Shown piece by piece: positions 25,350 through 33,763 of a stretch of 62,974 bases of DNA. The position numbers and the translations under genes were made by a program. The stretch's first letter is position 1; the number at the start of each line of letters is the position of its first letter. Source of the stretch: Candidatus Chloroheliaceae bacterium (GTDB lineage: Bacteria > Chloroflexota > Chloroflexia > Chloroheliales > Chloroheliaceae); NCBI GenBank assembly GCA_013390945.1, contig JACAUC010000006.1, forward strand, positions 1 to 62,974, given 5' to 3'. The notes below the pieces were generated by a model, which made no database searches, was not told the origin of the DNA, and saw only the letters and a program-made list of their open reading frames with translations.

Positions 25350-26372
25350 GTGAAATATATTCAACCTGTGAATAGGCCGCTTTCTGGTAGTTTGGTAGCC
25401 CAAGTATATACCAGCCTTCGGGCTGATTTTGGTCTGGTTCCCGAACCCTTAACGCTACATTCTCCTGTACCCTATTTGCTGGCGGGGTTTTGGTGTTTGA
25501 TGCGCGAGGCCCAACTAGTCGGTCGGGTCAGTCGTGAAATCAAGGAGGCGGTTGCGGCGGGTGTCTCTGCGGCTAATGTTTGCCCCTACTGCGTTGAAAT
25601 TCATGGAACGCTGGCGACAGAAAGAGGCCCAAACCTCGCTCTACAGATCAAGCAGGGGCGTGTGGATGAAATTGAACCTTTGGCACTACGCCAAGCGGTC
25701 GCTTGGGGTCAGGCTAACCTTTCACCCGGCGCAGACTTGTTACAGCGGCCCCCTTTTACCCTTTCGGAAGCACCTGAGATCATTGGGACAGCTTTAGCCT
25801 ATCACTATATCAATCGGATGGTGCGGATCTTTCTGGGCGAAAGCCTCTTACCACAGCCTCTACGGGACACGCCACTCCGCGATTTTGCTTGGCCTTTGGT
25901 ACGTTGGCGGCTAACGGGAAGTATGCAGCGTCCTAAAACAAGCGGCACGAGCTTGGCTTTTGTGTCAGAGGCTCCTTTGCCGCCCGATTTGCGCTGGGCG
26001 GAGTCCTCGCCCACGATTGCTCGCGCTCTGGCCGCGTGGGTAGCAGGAGCCGAACGTGCTGGTAGCGAGGTCTTATCGCCGCAGGTTCGCACGTTGGTAG
26101 GTCAACATGTCGCCGCTTGGAAGGGGAAAGCACCCGGTCTTAGCCGAGGTTGGGTAGAGCAGGCGGTGGTCGGATTGAACGAAGCGGATCAGGCGGCAGC
26201 TCGCCTCACTTTACTGACCGCCCTTGCTAGTTATCAGGTGGATGACCGTACTATAAATGCTTTTCGGGTGCATCATCCGTCAGATGCAGATTTGGTCAAA
26301 GCGGTGGCTTGGGCCAGTCTTACCGCCACACGACGGGTAGGCTCGTGGTTACTTCCCGGCATCGCTGACTAG
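25350..26372 (+). CDS. AhpD/carboxymuconolactone decarboxylase-like protein
   Basis: 340 residues. The first 120 residues follow the AhpD-type alkylhydroperoxidase pattern: a helix with REIKEAVAAGVSAANVCPYCVEIHG carries Glu, the redox CPYC pair and the following His that make up the peroxidatic site. The C-terminal 200 residues form a second all-helical region (EAVAAW-like helices) that looks like a degenerate duplicate without Cys. The likely role is thiol-dependent peroxide or organic hydroperoxide detoxification, as in fused CMD-domain proteins. GTG start at 25350 with AAGGAG 8 nt upstream. Single-gene unit. Confidence 0.78.
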   Translation: MKYIQPVNRPLSGSLVAQVYTSLRADFGLVPEPLTLHSPVPYLLAGFWCLMREAQLVGRVSREIKEAVAAGVSAANVCPYCVEIHGTLATERGPNLALQIKQGRVDEIEPLALRQAVAWGQANLSPGADLLQRPPFTLSEAPEIIGTALAYHYINRMVRIFLGESLLPQPLRDTPLRDFAWPLVRWRLTGSMQRPKTSGTSLAFVSEAPLPPDLRWAESSPTIARALAAWVAGAERAGSEVLSPQVRTLVGQHVAAWKGKAPGLSRGWVEQAVVGLNEADQAAARLTLLTALASYQVDDRTINAFRVHHPSDADLVKAVAWASLTATRRVGSWLLPGIAD

Positions 26373-26700
26373 TCCTTCCACCGCATAAGGCCGAGCCCTA
26401 GGCCACTTCTGGTAAATCAGCTTCTGGCTATAACAGTGGTATGCTTTATGCTACTACCTTATGTTGGAAATAAATTTTGACAGGAGACACATTGGTCTTT
26501 CTCTAAGTATCCCTATCCCACATTAGGGGTAAAGATACCAATCGGCGGCTATACTCTACTCATACCTTGAACCACAAAATTTGATAAGCGGACTACCCTT
26601 CCGAACCAACTTATCAAAGTATCCAGAAAAGTGGTGAAAGTACTAGTATAAATTACCTAGTCCAAGGATAGGTATTTTGTGTCAATTTGCGGGATAGTGC
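26373..26700. other. Intergenic region without recognised features
   Basis: Between the AhpD-like gene and the XRE gene promoter I see no open frame, terminator hairpin or repeat of note. Confidence 0.4.
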
Positions 26701-26729
26701 TTGAGATAATTTTTGTAATATGGTATAAT
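26701..26729 (+). promoter_or_regulatory. Sigma-A promoter of the XRE regulator gene
   Basis: TTGAGA (26701-26706), exactly 17 nt, then TATAAT (26724-26729). It lies 100 bp upstream of the TTG start. The sequence right after it, AACGTCAAGTGAAACGTT, contains inverted AACGT/ACGTT arms and could be an autoregulatory operator. Confidence 0.7.
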
Positions 26730-26829
26730 AACGTCAAGTGAAACGTTAAAATCCGTAGTTGGATTAACTTTAGATGGTAGTTGAAAGTTTATAGTTAGGC
26801 ACTATAAAATTAAGGAAGGGGTTTATAAA

Positions 26830-27456
26830 TTGAGTGTAGATAACAGCTTCACACCAAATACCGAACAATATTTTGGTACGAGCCATGTAGTAAATGAGGC
26901 TCCTACCACACCTAATATGGCGGCAGGTATCGCTACTAAATCGAACGGGTTGCAGAATCCGCTAGAACCTGCACAAGCTTATGAACCAACTTTAGCCGTT
27001 CACCCAAGCGAGGTAGTCGGCCCTAAGCGACGAGGGCGTAAGCGCGGCTCAGTCAATACTAACCATGTGGAAAAAGCGGAAGGCCGCCGTCGCAAGCGAG
27101 ATACCGAGGTAGTTGTAGGCGAGCGCATACGTCGTCTAAGGCTGGAGGCTGGTTTAAGCCAAGAAGAACTAGGACGCTCTAGCAAGATGAGTACCAGTTA
27201 CATCAGCCGTCTGGAGACTGGTGAGGTTAACCCTACCGTGGATGCGCTAACGCGCATTGTCCGCGTTTTCGACTTAACCATTGATGGTTTGTTGGAACTC
27301 GATACCGATGCACCGACTATTCTGGCCTCGGACGAACTTGATCCTGAGATTCGGGTTTGGCTCTTCAAGCTGAAAAGCAAGAAAATTTCTGCGCGTACCA
27401 AACGTATCATCCAAACCGTGATCGAAGAAGAACTCAAGGAATTAGACGGTCAATAG
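26830..27456 (+). CDS. XRE-family (Cro/CI-type) transcriptional regulator
   Basis: 208 residues. Residues 1-60 are low-complexity and probably disordered; 64-95 form a very basic linker (KRRGRKRG, RRRKRD). A helix-turn-helix of the Cro/CI type lies at about 97-155: VGERIRRLRLEAGLSQEELG, then TSYISRLETGEVNPTVD. The last 50 residues include KSKKISARTKRIIQ and a charged helix, perhaps for oligomerisation. No ligand domain (cupin, phage repressor peptidase) is present. TTG start at 26830 preceded by AAGGAAGGGG. A strong promoter and a following terminator make it a single-gene unit. Confidence 0.88.
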   Translation: MSVDNSFTPNTEQYFGTSHVVNEAPTTPNMAAGIATKSNGLQNPLEPAQAYEPTLAVHPSEVVGPKRRGRKRGSVNTNHVEKAEGRRRKRDTEVVVGERIRRLRLEAGLSQEELGRSSKMSTSYISRLETGEVNPTVDALTRIVRVFDLTIDGLLELDTDAPTILASDELDPEIRVWLFKLKSKKISARTKRIIQTVIEEELKELDGQ

Positions 27457-27559
27457 TCTTAGCACAGACCAGCGTAATCCCTTGATTCAGGAATTGATTT
27501 TCTAGCTTGGCCGGTCAAGTTTTAAGATGGTAAGGCGCAATAAACAATAAAGCAGAAAT

Positions 27560-27595
27560 CGGGTAAGCCTAGCTTGCCCGGTTTTACTTTATTTT
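27560..27595 (+). terminator. Rho-independent terminator after the XRE gene
   Basis: CGGGTAAGC-CTA-GCTTGCCCG (27560-27580) followed by GTTTTACTTTATTTT. Confidence 0.8.
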
Positions 27596-27639
27596 AAATC
27601 TAATATTAAAAGAGAGGCTAGGAAGAGGTAAGTAGAGTT

Positions 27640-29037
27640 ATGCAGCTAAAAACAACGCAGCCTGTTGTGGAAGAGACCACCGAGGCAACTCCTGCCAGTG
27701 CAGGCTTGCCTGCAAGGGGCGAAGCACGACTCTTGCGAATTTTTATAGAAGAGAGTAGCCGTTATCGGGGTCATCCACTCTACGAAGCCATTTTGGAATT
27801 ACTCAAACGCGAAGGCTGTGCCGGAGCAACCGTCACTCGTGGGGTGGCCGGGTTCGGAGGCCATCACGTTACCCATACGGGCAATTTGGTGGATGTTTTA
27901 CCACAGCTTCCTCTAATCGTGGAGGTAGTGGAGAGTCCCGCCCAACTGGAAAAGATCAGGCCACGCCTCGAAGAGATGGTAGAAGAAGGACTAATCTTTG
28001 TTCAGGATATAGAGATTTGGAAATATAGCTATCGCCCTCGCCTCAAGGAGCTACCCGCCAATGCCACGGTGAGCCAAGTGATGACTCAGGCGGTGGTTAG
28101 TGTCCAACCAGATACACCACTGGCTGAAGTAGTCCGGTTGCTACTAGATCAGGACTATTTCAAAGCCTTGCCAGTGGTGGAAGCTAATCGGCGGGTAGTG
28201 GGTATTATTACTGATGGCGATTTGCTCCATCGAGGGGGATTACCCCAACGGTTGAGTGTCCTAGAAACGTTGGATCGAGAGAATTTACACCATTTGCTCA
28301 CCGAGCTGCACCATAATCCTAAAACTGCGGCTGAAATAATGACCTCCCCGGTAGTAACGTTGCAGCCCGAAACATCCCTGCGCGATGCCGCCGAGTTAAT
28401 GGTAACGCAGAAACTCAAGCGTTTGCCTGTGATAAATGCGGAGGGTGGTTTGGTAGGAATAATCGGGCGTTTGGATGTGTTACGGGTAGTAGCCACTACT
28501 AAACCCACTCGTCCACAAGCCACTTCTCCCCAACCTGAGCTAGATCTCCGCAAGGAGGCGCAAATTTACCGGGTAGCCCGTGATATTATGGTGACCGATG
28601 TACCTACGGTCTTACCTGATTTGCCCGTCGCGGAACTTTTGGAGCGGCTGATTGGTTCGCCTTTGCGTCGGTTAATAGTGGTAGACCACGAGCGTAAAAT
28701 CTTAGGTATAGTAACGGATGCTGACCTAGTAGCGCGAGTTAGCGTTCAGTCTAAACCGGGGGTCTTGGCAACGTTGGCTCTCAGCTTGGGCTTTAGGCGT
28801 TCTGGAATGATCTCACAACTTGATCTAAATTGGCGTAGCAATGCTAAGACCGCCGAAGAATTGATGACACGAGAGGTAATAACCGTCGGGCCAGAGGAAC
28901 CCTTAGAGAAAATAGTTAAACTGATGGTAGAACATAGCGTTAAATATCTACCTGTTCAAGCCGAAAATGGAGTACTGTTGGGGGTAGTGTTACGCCGCGA
29001 ATTATTGAGGGCCGTAACCGAAAGCATGTCCGGCTGA
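27640..29037 (+). CDS. DUF190 domain fused to four CBS domains
   Basis: 465 residues. Residues about 30-130 are a DUF190 (PII-like signalling) domain: LLRIFIEESSRYRGHPLYEA, then TRGVAGFGGHH. Four CBS motifs follow (about 147-205, 228-285, 310-365 and 400-460), each starting with a V/IM(T/V) element and ending with G(I/V)(I/V)T/R-D-LL-type strands. CBS pairs form Bateman modules that bind adenine nucleotides, so this is probably a soluble nucleotide or energy sensor. There is no attached enzyme or channel and no transporter in the neighbourhood. A hairpin overlapping the stop codon probably ends transcription. Confidence 0.9.
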   Translation: MQLKTTQPVVEETTEATPASAGLPARGEARLLRIFIEESSRYRGHPLYEAILELLKREGCAGATVTRGVAGFGGHHVTHTGNLVDVLPQLPLIVEVVESPAQLEKIRPRLEEMVEEGLIFVQDIEIWKYSYRPRLKELPANATVSQVMTQAVVSVQPDTPLAEVVRLLLDQDYFKALPVVEANRRVVGIITDGDLLHRGGLPQRLSVLETLDRENLHHLLTELHHNPKTAAEIMTSPVVTLQPETSLRDAAELMVTQKLKRLPVINAEGGLVGIIGRLDVLRVVATTKPTRPQATSPQPELDLRKEAQIYRVARDIMVTDVPTVLPDLPVAELLERLIGSPLRRLIVVDHERKILGIVTDADLVARVSVQSKPGVLATLALSLGFRRSGMISQLDLNWRSNAKTAEELMTREVITVGPEEPLEKIVKLMVEHSVKYLPVQAENGVLLGVVLRRELLRAVTESMSG

Positions 29038-29054
29038 AAGGTTCCTTTCAGCCG
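29031..29054. terminator. Hairpin overlapping the DUF190-CBS stop codon
   Basis: CGGCTGAAAG-GTTC-CTTTCAGCCG, a perfect 10-bp stem containing the TGA stop, then AACTTTAGAGCTTT. It lies between convergent genes; the T-run is weak. Confidence 0.55.
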
Positions 29055-29066
29055 AACTTTAGAGCT

Positions 29067-30047
29067 TTAACAGGCAGGTCGTTGTTTAATAGCAGATGAC
29101 GCACTAATTTTGATCGCATTATTGGCTTCATCTTCAAAAAAGTGTTCCCGTTGGAGTAAGCTTGGTAGGGCTTTGGTAGTGCCAAGCACTCCTAGCGTGG
29201 CGGCAATCCAAGCCCGTACCCAAGGGTTCTCCTCCTCGTTAAGGGCTTTGATGAGTGGTTCAGTAGCCCTTTTGTCGCCAAGCCAGCCTATGGCTACAAC
29301 AGCACTAATCCGCACCTCGCTATTTTCAGCGTGGAGTGCCTCTACCAGTGGCCCAAATCCACGCGGGTCGCCAAGTTTACCCAAGGCAAGGGCGGCACTA
29401 TGCCGTACTTCGCTGCTTTCATTTAGATTTACCAGCGTATTGACCAGTAGTTCAAAAACGCGCCGCTCCCCTAGCTTGCCTAGCGCGTAAATAGCTGCCC
29501 CACGTAGGGATTCGTCGTTAGCGCGGTTTTCGAGGGCATTGACCAGTGGTAGTAGCGCGTTTTCGCCAAATTTTACCAGTGCTTCAACCACATGAATACT
29601 AACATAGTTACCTTTGTCGTTGAGTATGTTAATAAGGGGTAAGATGGCCCACTCATCGCCCAACCTGCCTAGCGCATCTGCCGACCACAGTCGCACACCG
29701 TCCGCTTTATCTTGAAGGAGTTCTATGATCGGTTCTACCGCGCGGGAGTCACCAATGTAACCTAAAGCGGTTACCGCACTTCCCCGCACATATTCATCCT
29801 CATCTTCAAGGAGGGCCATTAGCGGTAAAACTGCTGGTTTACCCAACTTGCTCAGGGCATAGATTATTCCTTGACCGCGCCTATCGCGGCTCTCCTCTTT
29901 CAACGCCGCAATTAATGGTAAAATAGTAGGTTCCCCGATTTTACTCAACGTTTCGATAGCGGTAAGGCGTACCTCATAATCCCAATCATTCAGCGCGTCA
30001 ATCAGCAGTCCAATAGATTGTTCTGATAGTAGCGATTCTTCTTTCAT
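29067..30047 (-). CDS. HEAT-repeat (PBS-lyase type) protein
   Basis: 326 residues made almost wholly of about ten 31-residue HEAT-like helical pairs with the pattern VR-xxAxxALGxLGDxRAVxPLIxAL (for example GYIGDSRAVEPIIELL and GKLGDPRGFGPLVEAL). These solenoids bind proteins, and phycobilisome-lyase-type repeats are widespread in Chloroflexota and Cyanobacteria. No signal peptide or catalytic domain is present. I start at ATG 30047, which has GGAG 7 nt upstream; a GTG one codon earlier is less likely. The partner cannot be inferred from the neighbours. Confidence 0.88.
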   Translation of the reverse strand: MKEESLLSEQSIGLLIDALNDWDYEVRLTAIETLSKIGEPTILPLIAALKEESRDRRGQGIIYALSKLGKPAVLPLMALLEDEDEYVRGSAVTALGYIGDSRAVEPIIELLQDKADGVRLWSADALGRLGDEWAILPLINILNDKGNYVSIHVVEALVKFGENALLPLVNALENRANDESLRGAAIYALGKLGERRVFELLVNTLVNLNESSEVRHSAALALGKLGDPRGFGPLVEALHAENSEVRISAVVAIGWLGDKRATEPLIKALNEEENPWVRAWIAATLGVLGTTKALPSLLQREHFFEDEANNAIKISASSAIKQRPAC

Positions 30048-30098
30048 CACTTCACTCCATAATTATTTAAGCCCGAACACTTGTGTCCGGGCGGACTC

Positions 30099-31064
30099 TT
30101 ATAGCTGGGAAATGGAAGGCTTCCTCTGTTTTAGCCACCATCCTAACCCCAGCAGTAGTAGTGGTAAGAGCCACCAAGAAAAGACTAACACCCGAAGGAT
30201 GACCGTTGCCACAGTAGTAAGTAGCTTGACCGAAGCGTCCCAAGCTTCTTTTACTACTTTGTTTGGTTGCCAGCCTTCGGCCTCGGTGTTGACGGGCTTT
30301 TCGGCTACTGGTGGTAGCGAAAGATTGAGGGTTATGTTGGAAAAAGCAGTCCGTTTGTCTAGAAAGTTCAGACGACCCTGCCGTGTCTCGATTTCACCGC
30401 GCACGTTGCCAAGTTCGCGCTGAAGTGCCAGCAAATCTTCCGCTTTTGTGGCTTTATCAATTAGTTTCTGAAAACCTTGCTCAGTAAGCTGTAAGTTGGT
30501 AATTTGGCTCTTCAGATCCACATACTCCTCCGTTACGTCCTGTGAAGTGGTCTCTTGGCGAGTTACCTTTACGGCCACTTGGCGTATTTTGGTAATAGCA
30601 TCCTCGAAAGATTGGCTTGGAATCTGAAGCACGATTAACCCGCTTGGTCTATCGTCCTGTTGGGTGGTATTCTCCTGAATAACCAATCCGCCTTCGGTCA
30701 GGGCTAAAGCCCTGAATTGGGCCAAAGCTTGCTCCATCTCGTTAACGGTCAGGGAGAGCGTGGCATTGCGGATGATCTTGCGATCCCAAGGCTGGGCCTG
30801 TTTGGAGGCGGTTCCACTTGAAGTGCTACCGACGGCACTGTTAGTACCACCGAGACCCTTGCTAACCGCGCTAAAGACCGAGCCAGTCTGCGGCCCTAGC
30901 AGAACCAGTGTTAACACAATTAGCCCGGCTGCCAGCAATAGGATAAGCGCAAGCTGGAAATACCTAAACCGCCGACTCCGACCCTCTTTCGGTTCTTTCG
31001 GTGTGGTTCCTCCCTCTATCACTTTATTCTCAAGTTCTGCCTCTGCTTTTACTTCGGTTAGCAT
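30099..31064 (-). CDS. DUF4349 membrane protein
   Basis: 321 residues. A charged N-terminus precedes a first transmembrane helix (about 35-60, FQLALILLLAAGLIVLTLVLL). A Ser/Gly/Thr linker leads to the DUF4349 domain (about 90-250) with RKIIRNATLSLTVNEM and VDLKSQITNLQLTE, and a coiled-coil segment (LLALQRELGNVRGEIETRQGRLN). A second helix (about 285-310) and a basic KQRKPS tail complete the protein. The body of the protein is thus on the outer face of the membrane. Function is unknown; the family occurs widely in Gram-positive-like and Chloroflexota envelopes. Confidence 0.87.
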   Translation of the reverse strand: MLTEVKAEAELENKVIEGGTTPKEPKEGRSRRFRYFQLALILLLAAGLIVLTLVLLGPQTGSVFSAVSKGLGGTNSAVGSTSSGTASKQAQPWDRKIIRNATLSLTVNEMEQALAQFRALALTEGGLVIQENTTQQDDRPSGLIVLQIPSQSFEDAITKIRQVAVKVTRQETTSQDVTEEYVDLKSQITNLQLTEQGFQKLIDKATKAEDLLALQRELGNVRGEIETRQGRLNFLDKRTAFSNITLNLSLPPVAEKPVNTEAEGWQPNKVVKEAWDASVKLLTTVATVILRVLVFSWWLLPLLLLGLGWWLKQRKPSISQL

Positions 31065-31253
31065 AAAAACCTCCTTACTAGCAATGCCTTGACTAGAGAG
31101 CCGCTCTAGTTCGATTTTAGTTCAATTAAGGTATATCGCTCTTGGAGGATTTAGACAAGGCTTTAATTTCCCTGCACTTTCCCGCTAGTTTCCCGCTAGT
31201 TTCTTTTTTGGTTTGGCTTTGAAATCTCTTTTAGAGTGGTTTAGTAATGGAGT

Positions 31254-31280
31254 AAAAAAAGTGCCACCATTGGTGGCACT
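31254..31280 (-). terminator. Rho-independent terminator after the L,D-transpeptidase gene
   Basis: On the reverse strand, AGTGCCACC-AAT-GGTGGCACT followed directly by TTTTTTT. A textbook intrinsic terminator 28 nt after the stop codon. Confidence 0.9.
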
Positions 31281-31307
31281 TAGCAATTCTGGAAAATTAA
31301 GGTTGGG

Positions 31308-32471
31308 TTAATAATGAATTACGACGTTATCGCCGATAGTTAAGAAGTCCCAAGCATAGCGTGAGGTGCTAATATCCTCGTTGATACAACCATGGCTATC
31401 GCGGTAGCCAAAAGTAGTGCGCCACCAAGCGTAATGTAGGGCGTGGCCTTTTTTGGTAAAGTATTGGGTATAAAGCACGTTGGCTAAGTCATAATAATCG
31501 GGATCACCCGGCTTGCCATTGATCATTCGTTCGTTGGGGACACGCGAAAAAATGGCAAAAGAGCCAGTAGGAGTTTCAAATTTCCATTCTCCACTAGTAA
31601 TGAGGCTACGCCGAACTTGGATGCCACCTTCGATAAAGTTGGAGGTCTGGGTAGTTAGATTTATATCCACCCAGCGTGGCACGGTCTTACGACTATAGAT
31701 TGGAGCTTTCAGGATATTAGCCTCTCGTTGGGTTAAACTTTCGGTTAGTCCCGGTGTTAGGGTTCCTATATCGTCTAGCAATACACTGCCATCGGCATTG
31801 AGTAACATACGAGTGCGCTCAAAATCTTGAACCTTGTAACGCATTCCTTTTATCGTCAGGTTATAGGGTTCACTTAAAGGCAACCCATGACGTAACAAGG
31901 GAATAGAAATTTCCTCTAACTGAGTGACCGTTTGGCGATTACCGATACCGTTCGCGTCCGTCCAACGGGCCAGAAAACCACCGCCGAGCGTATGCCCGGT
32001 CTCTTTGAAGAACCTAGTGTTAGCGTTACCCACTCCTTTTGTCAATGGTTTTAGGGCTTGGGACTGTTCCTCACTCAGCGGTGGACGGCCCGTGAGAATC
32101 TCCCGGTTAATCAGGCCGAGGTCTACCCGCCAATTTCCATCAGGTAAGGAGGCGAGTTCAAAACGTGCTTTTGCAAAATACTGCACCGTTTTACCTTGAT
32201 TCGGTTCCACCAATTCTTCGGTAAGCGGGGGGCCAAATTCCATATAGCCTCCCTGGGTGCGCCAGTAATCCAAGAAAGTATTGCCTAGGCTATGACCGGT
32301 CTCTTCAAAATAGAGCCTACTAGAATTTACGGCTACGTCACCCGGTTCATGACGGGCCTGTGCCTCCGGCGTATTCAGCAGAGTTATACTAAAGAGGCTA
32401 AAGATAAGGCTGAGCGTTAAGCCAACCCTTCCAGTGGGTTGACATAGAAATGTAACCAAACGATCTGGCAT
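31308..32471 (-). CDS. Secreted L,D-transpeptidase (YkuD) with N-terminal envelope repeats
   Basis: 387 residues. The signal peptide (hydrophobic core about 17-33) is cut near EAQA. Two copies of a Chloroflexota exoprotein repeat follow: FEETGHSLGNTFLDYWRTQG (about 53-72) and FKETGHTLGGGFLARWTDAN. A C-terminal YkuD domain (about 265-387) carries the active-site SHGCIN with its Cys. It would cross-link peptidoglycan or tether proteins to it. The N-terminal repeats probably bind the wall (inference). The usual Arg after SHGC[VI] is Asn here. It has its own promoter (32564-32592) and a strong terminator. Confidence 0.9.
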   Translation of the reverse strand: MPDRLVTFLCQPTGRVGLTLSLIFSLFSITLLNTPEAQARHEPGDVAVNSSRLYFEETGHSLGNTFLDYWRTQGGYMEFGPPLTEELVEPNQGKTVQYFAKARFELASLPDGNWRVDLGLINREILTGRPPLSEEQSQALKPLTKGVGNANTRFFKETGHTLGGGFLARWTDANGIGNRQTVTQLEEISIPLLRHGLPLSEPYNLTIKGMRYKVQDFERTRMLLNADGSVLLDDIGTLTPGLTESLTQREANILKAPIYSRKTVPRWVDINLTTQTSNFIEGGIQVRRSLITSGEWKFETPTGSFAIFSRVPNERMINGKPGDPDYYDLANVLYTQYFTKKGHALHYAWWRTTFGYRDSHGCINEDISTSRYAWDFLTIGDNVVIHY

Positions 32472-32563
32472 CTTTTGAAGATACTCCTCGTGGTTCTAGC
32501 TAGTGGGCAATTTGCTCCCTATGAACCAATAATTCTATTCTACTACCATTGACTAGAGATTAA

Positions 32564-32592
32564 ATTATAGCACAAGCTTTTAATGGCGGCAA
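32564..32592 (-). promoter_or_regulatory. Promoter of the L,D-transpeptidase gene
   Basis: Reverse strand: TTGCCG, 17-nt spacer, TATAAT (the -10 occupies 32564-32569). It lies about 95 bp upstream of the ATG. Confidence 0.55.
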
Positions 32593-32660
32593 TTTGGCAC
32601 GTCACCCCCGACTTTGCAATCAAGGAATGAAGTGCCAATAAAAAAAGGGCTAAATCTTAA

Positions 32661-33461
32661 CTAATCATCACAGGTCGAGCGCAAGAAGGACTCAAGGGCT
32701 TGGTTGAAAAAGTTGGAATTTTCAAGGTTAGACAAATGACCAGCATTAGGTATAATCGAAAATTGCCAGTCGGGAATTTGTTGGGCCATTTGTCGGGCTC
32801 CTTCGGGTGGTGTGACGGCATCGTCCTTGCCGACGATGACCAGCGCAGGTACTTTAATCTCCGGTAATAGGCCACTCGAATCGGGACGTTCGGCTAAGCC
32901 AGCGGATGCCGCTATTATACCGGCCGGGTTGTTGCGCTCGATCAGACCGGCGACTTGGGCGACCGTCTCTTGCTGGTGGCGGTAGGTATTGGGAGCAAAG
33001 AGGCGTGGTAGCATGGCTTCAGCGACGACACTGTTGCCCTTTTCGCGCACCTCTTCGATCAAATTGTAACGTCCTGCACGGGCCTCTTCGTTATCAGCCT
33101 CGGCCTTGGTATCGCACAAAACGAGGGCTTGCACCCGCTCAGGATACTTGCGGTAGAGGGCCAAAGCGATATAGCCGCCCATCGAAAGACCGACGATTAC
33201 GGCTCGTTCCAGTTTAAGGTGGTCAAGCAAGGCTACTATGTCGTCGGCGATCAACTCCATAGTGCTGATTTGATCTGGTTGCAAGGAGGTTTTGCCGAAA
33301 CCACGCAAATCTGGTGCAATTACCCGGTAGTTGCGTGAGAAATGAACCAGTTGCGGCCCCCACATTGCACATGACAATGGAAAACCGTGTAGCAATACCA
33401 ACGGTGTACCCCGGCCTTCTTCCATCCAGAACATCTCAATCCCGTTTAGACTCGCCTTCAT
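32661..33461 (-). CDS. Alpha/beta-fold hydrolase
   Basis: 266 residues of a compact cytosolic alpha/beta hydrolase: LLHGFPLSCAMW (oxyanion), PDLRGFGKTS, the nucleophile elbow GLSMGGY, IVGKDDAVTPP (acid Asp) and NAGHLSNLE (catalytic His). The closest pattern is the 3-oxoadipate enol-lactonase/esterase group, but no beta-ketoadipate genes are nearby, so the substrate stays open. Starts at ATG 33461. Confidence 0.88.
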   Translation of the reverse strand: MKASLNGIEMFWMEEGRGTPLVLLHGFPLSCAMWGPQLVHFSRNYRVIAPDLRGFGKTSLQPDQISTMELIADDIVALLDHLKLERAVIVGLSMGGYIALALYRKYPERVQALVLCDTKAEADNEEARAGRYNLIEEVREKGNSVVAEAMLPRLFAPNTYRHQQETVAQVAGLIERNNPAGIIAASAGLAERPDSSGLLPEIKVPALVIVGKDDAVTPPEGARQMAQQIPDWQFSIIPNAGHLSNLENSNFFNQALESFLRSTCDD

Positions 33462-33608
33462 AAATGAATGCTCTCCCTTCTGCTTTAGCTTACCGGGTAT
33501 TCTCTAACTACCAGAGAAGATCATTTACATTCAAAGCGATGTAAAGATAGTACCAATCTGGTCGCCAGATGGATTATAACACAGGCTGAACTAAACGGGC
33601 ATTATTAG

Positions 33609-33729
33609 TATCATCTCAAAAATTCGGGTAGGGGCGTATTGCATACGCCCAATGTGGGGCTGCATACGCCCAAAGCGAGGCGGGTTTATGTGAACTGGTT
33701 CCAATAAACCCCTACCAATTGAGATGATA
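33609..33729. repeat. REP pair (BIME), family 2, full-length copy
   Basis: 121 bp bounded by imperfect inverted ends (TATCATCTCAA... and ...TTGAGATGATA). The left half has GGGTAG directly joined to GGGCGTAT-TGC-ATACGCCC. The right half is the inverse: GGGTTTAT...ATAAACCC followed by CTACC. Two GTAG-headed hairpins thus face each other, which is the structure of a bacterial interspersed mosaic element. It occupies the middle of the 33462-33763 gap; nothing else is seen there. Confidence 0.88.
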
Positions 33730-33763
33730 GATAAAAGGCGGCACTTTGAAGGCTTCAAAAGCC

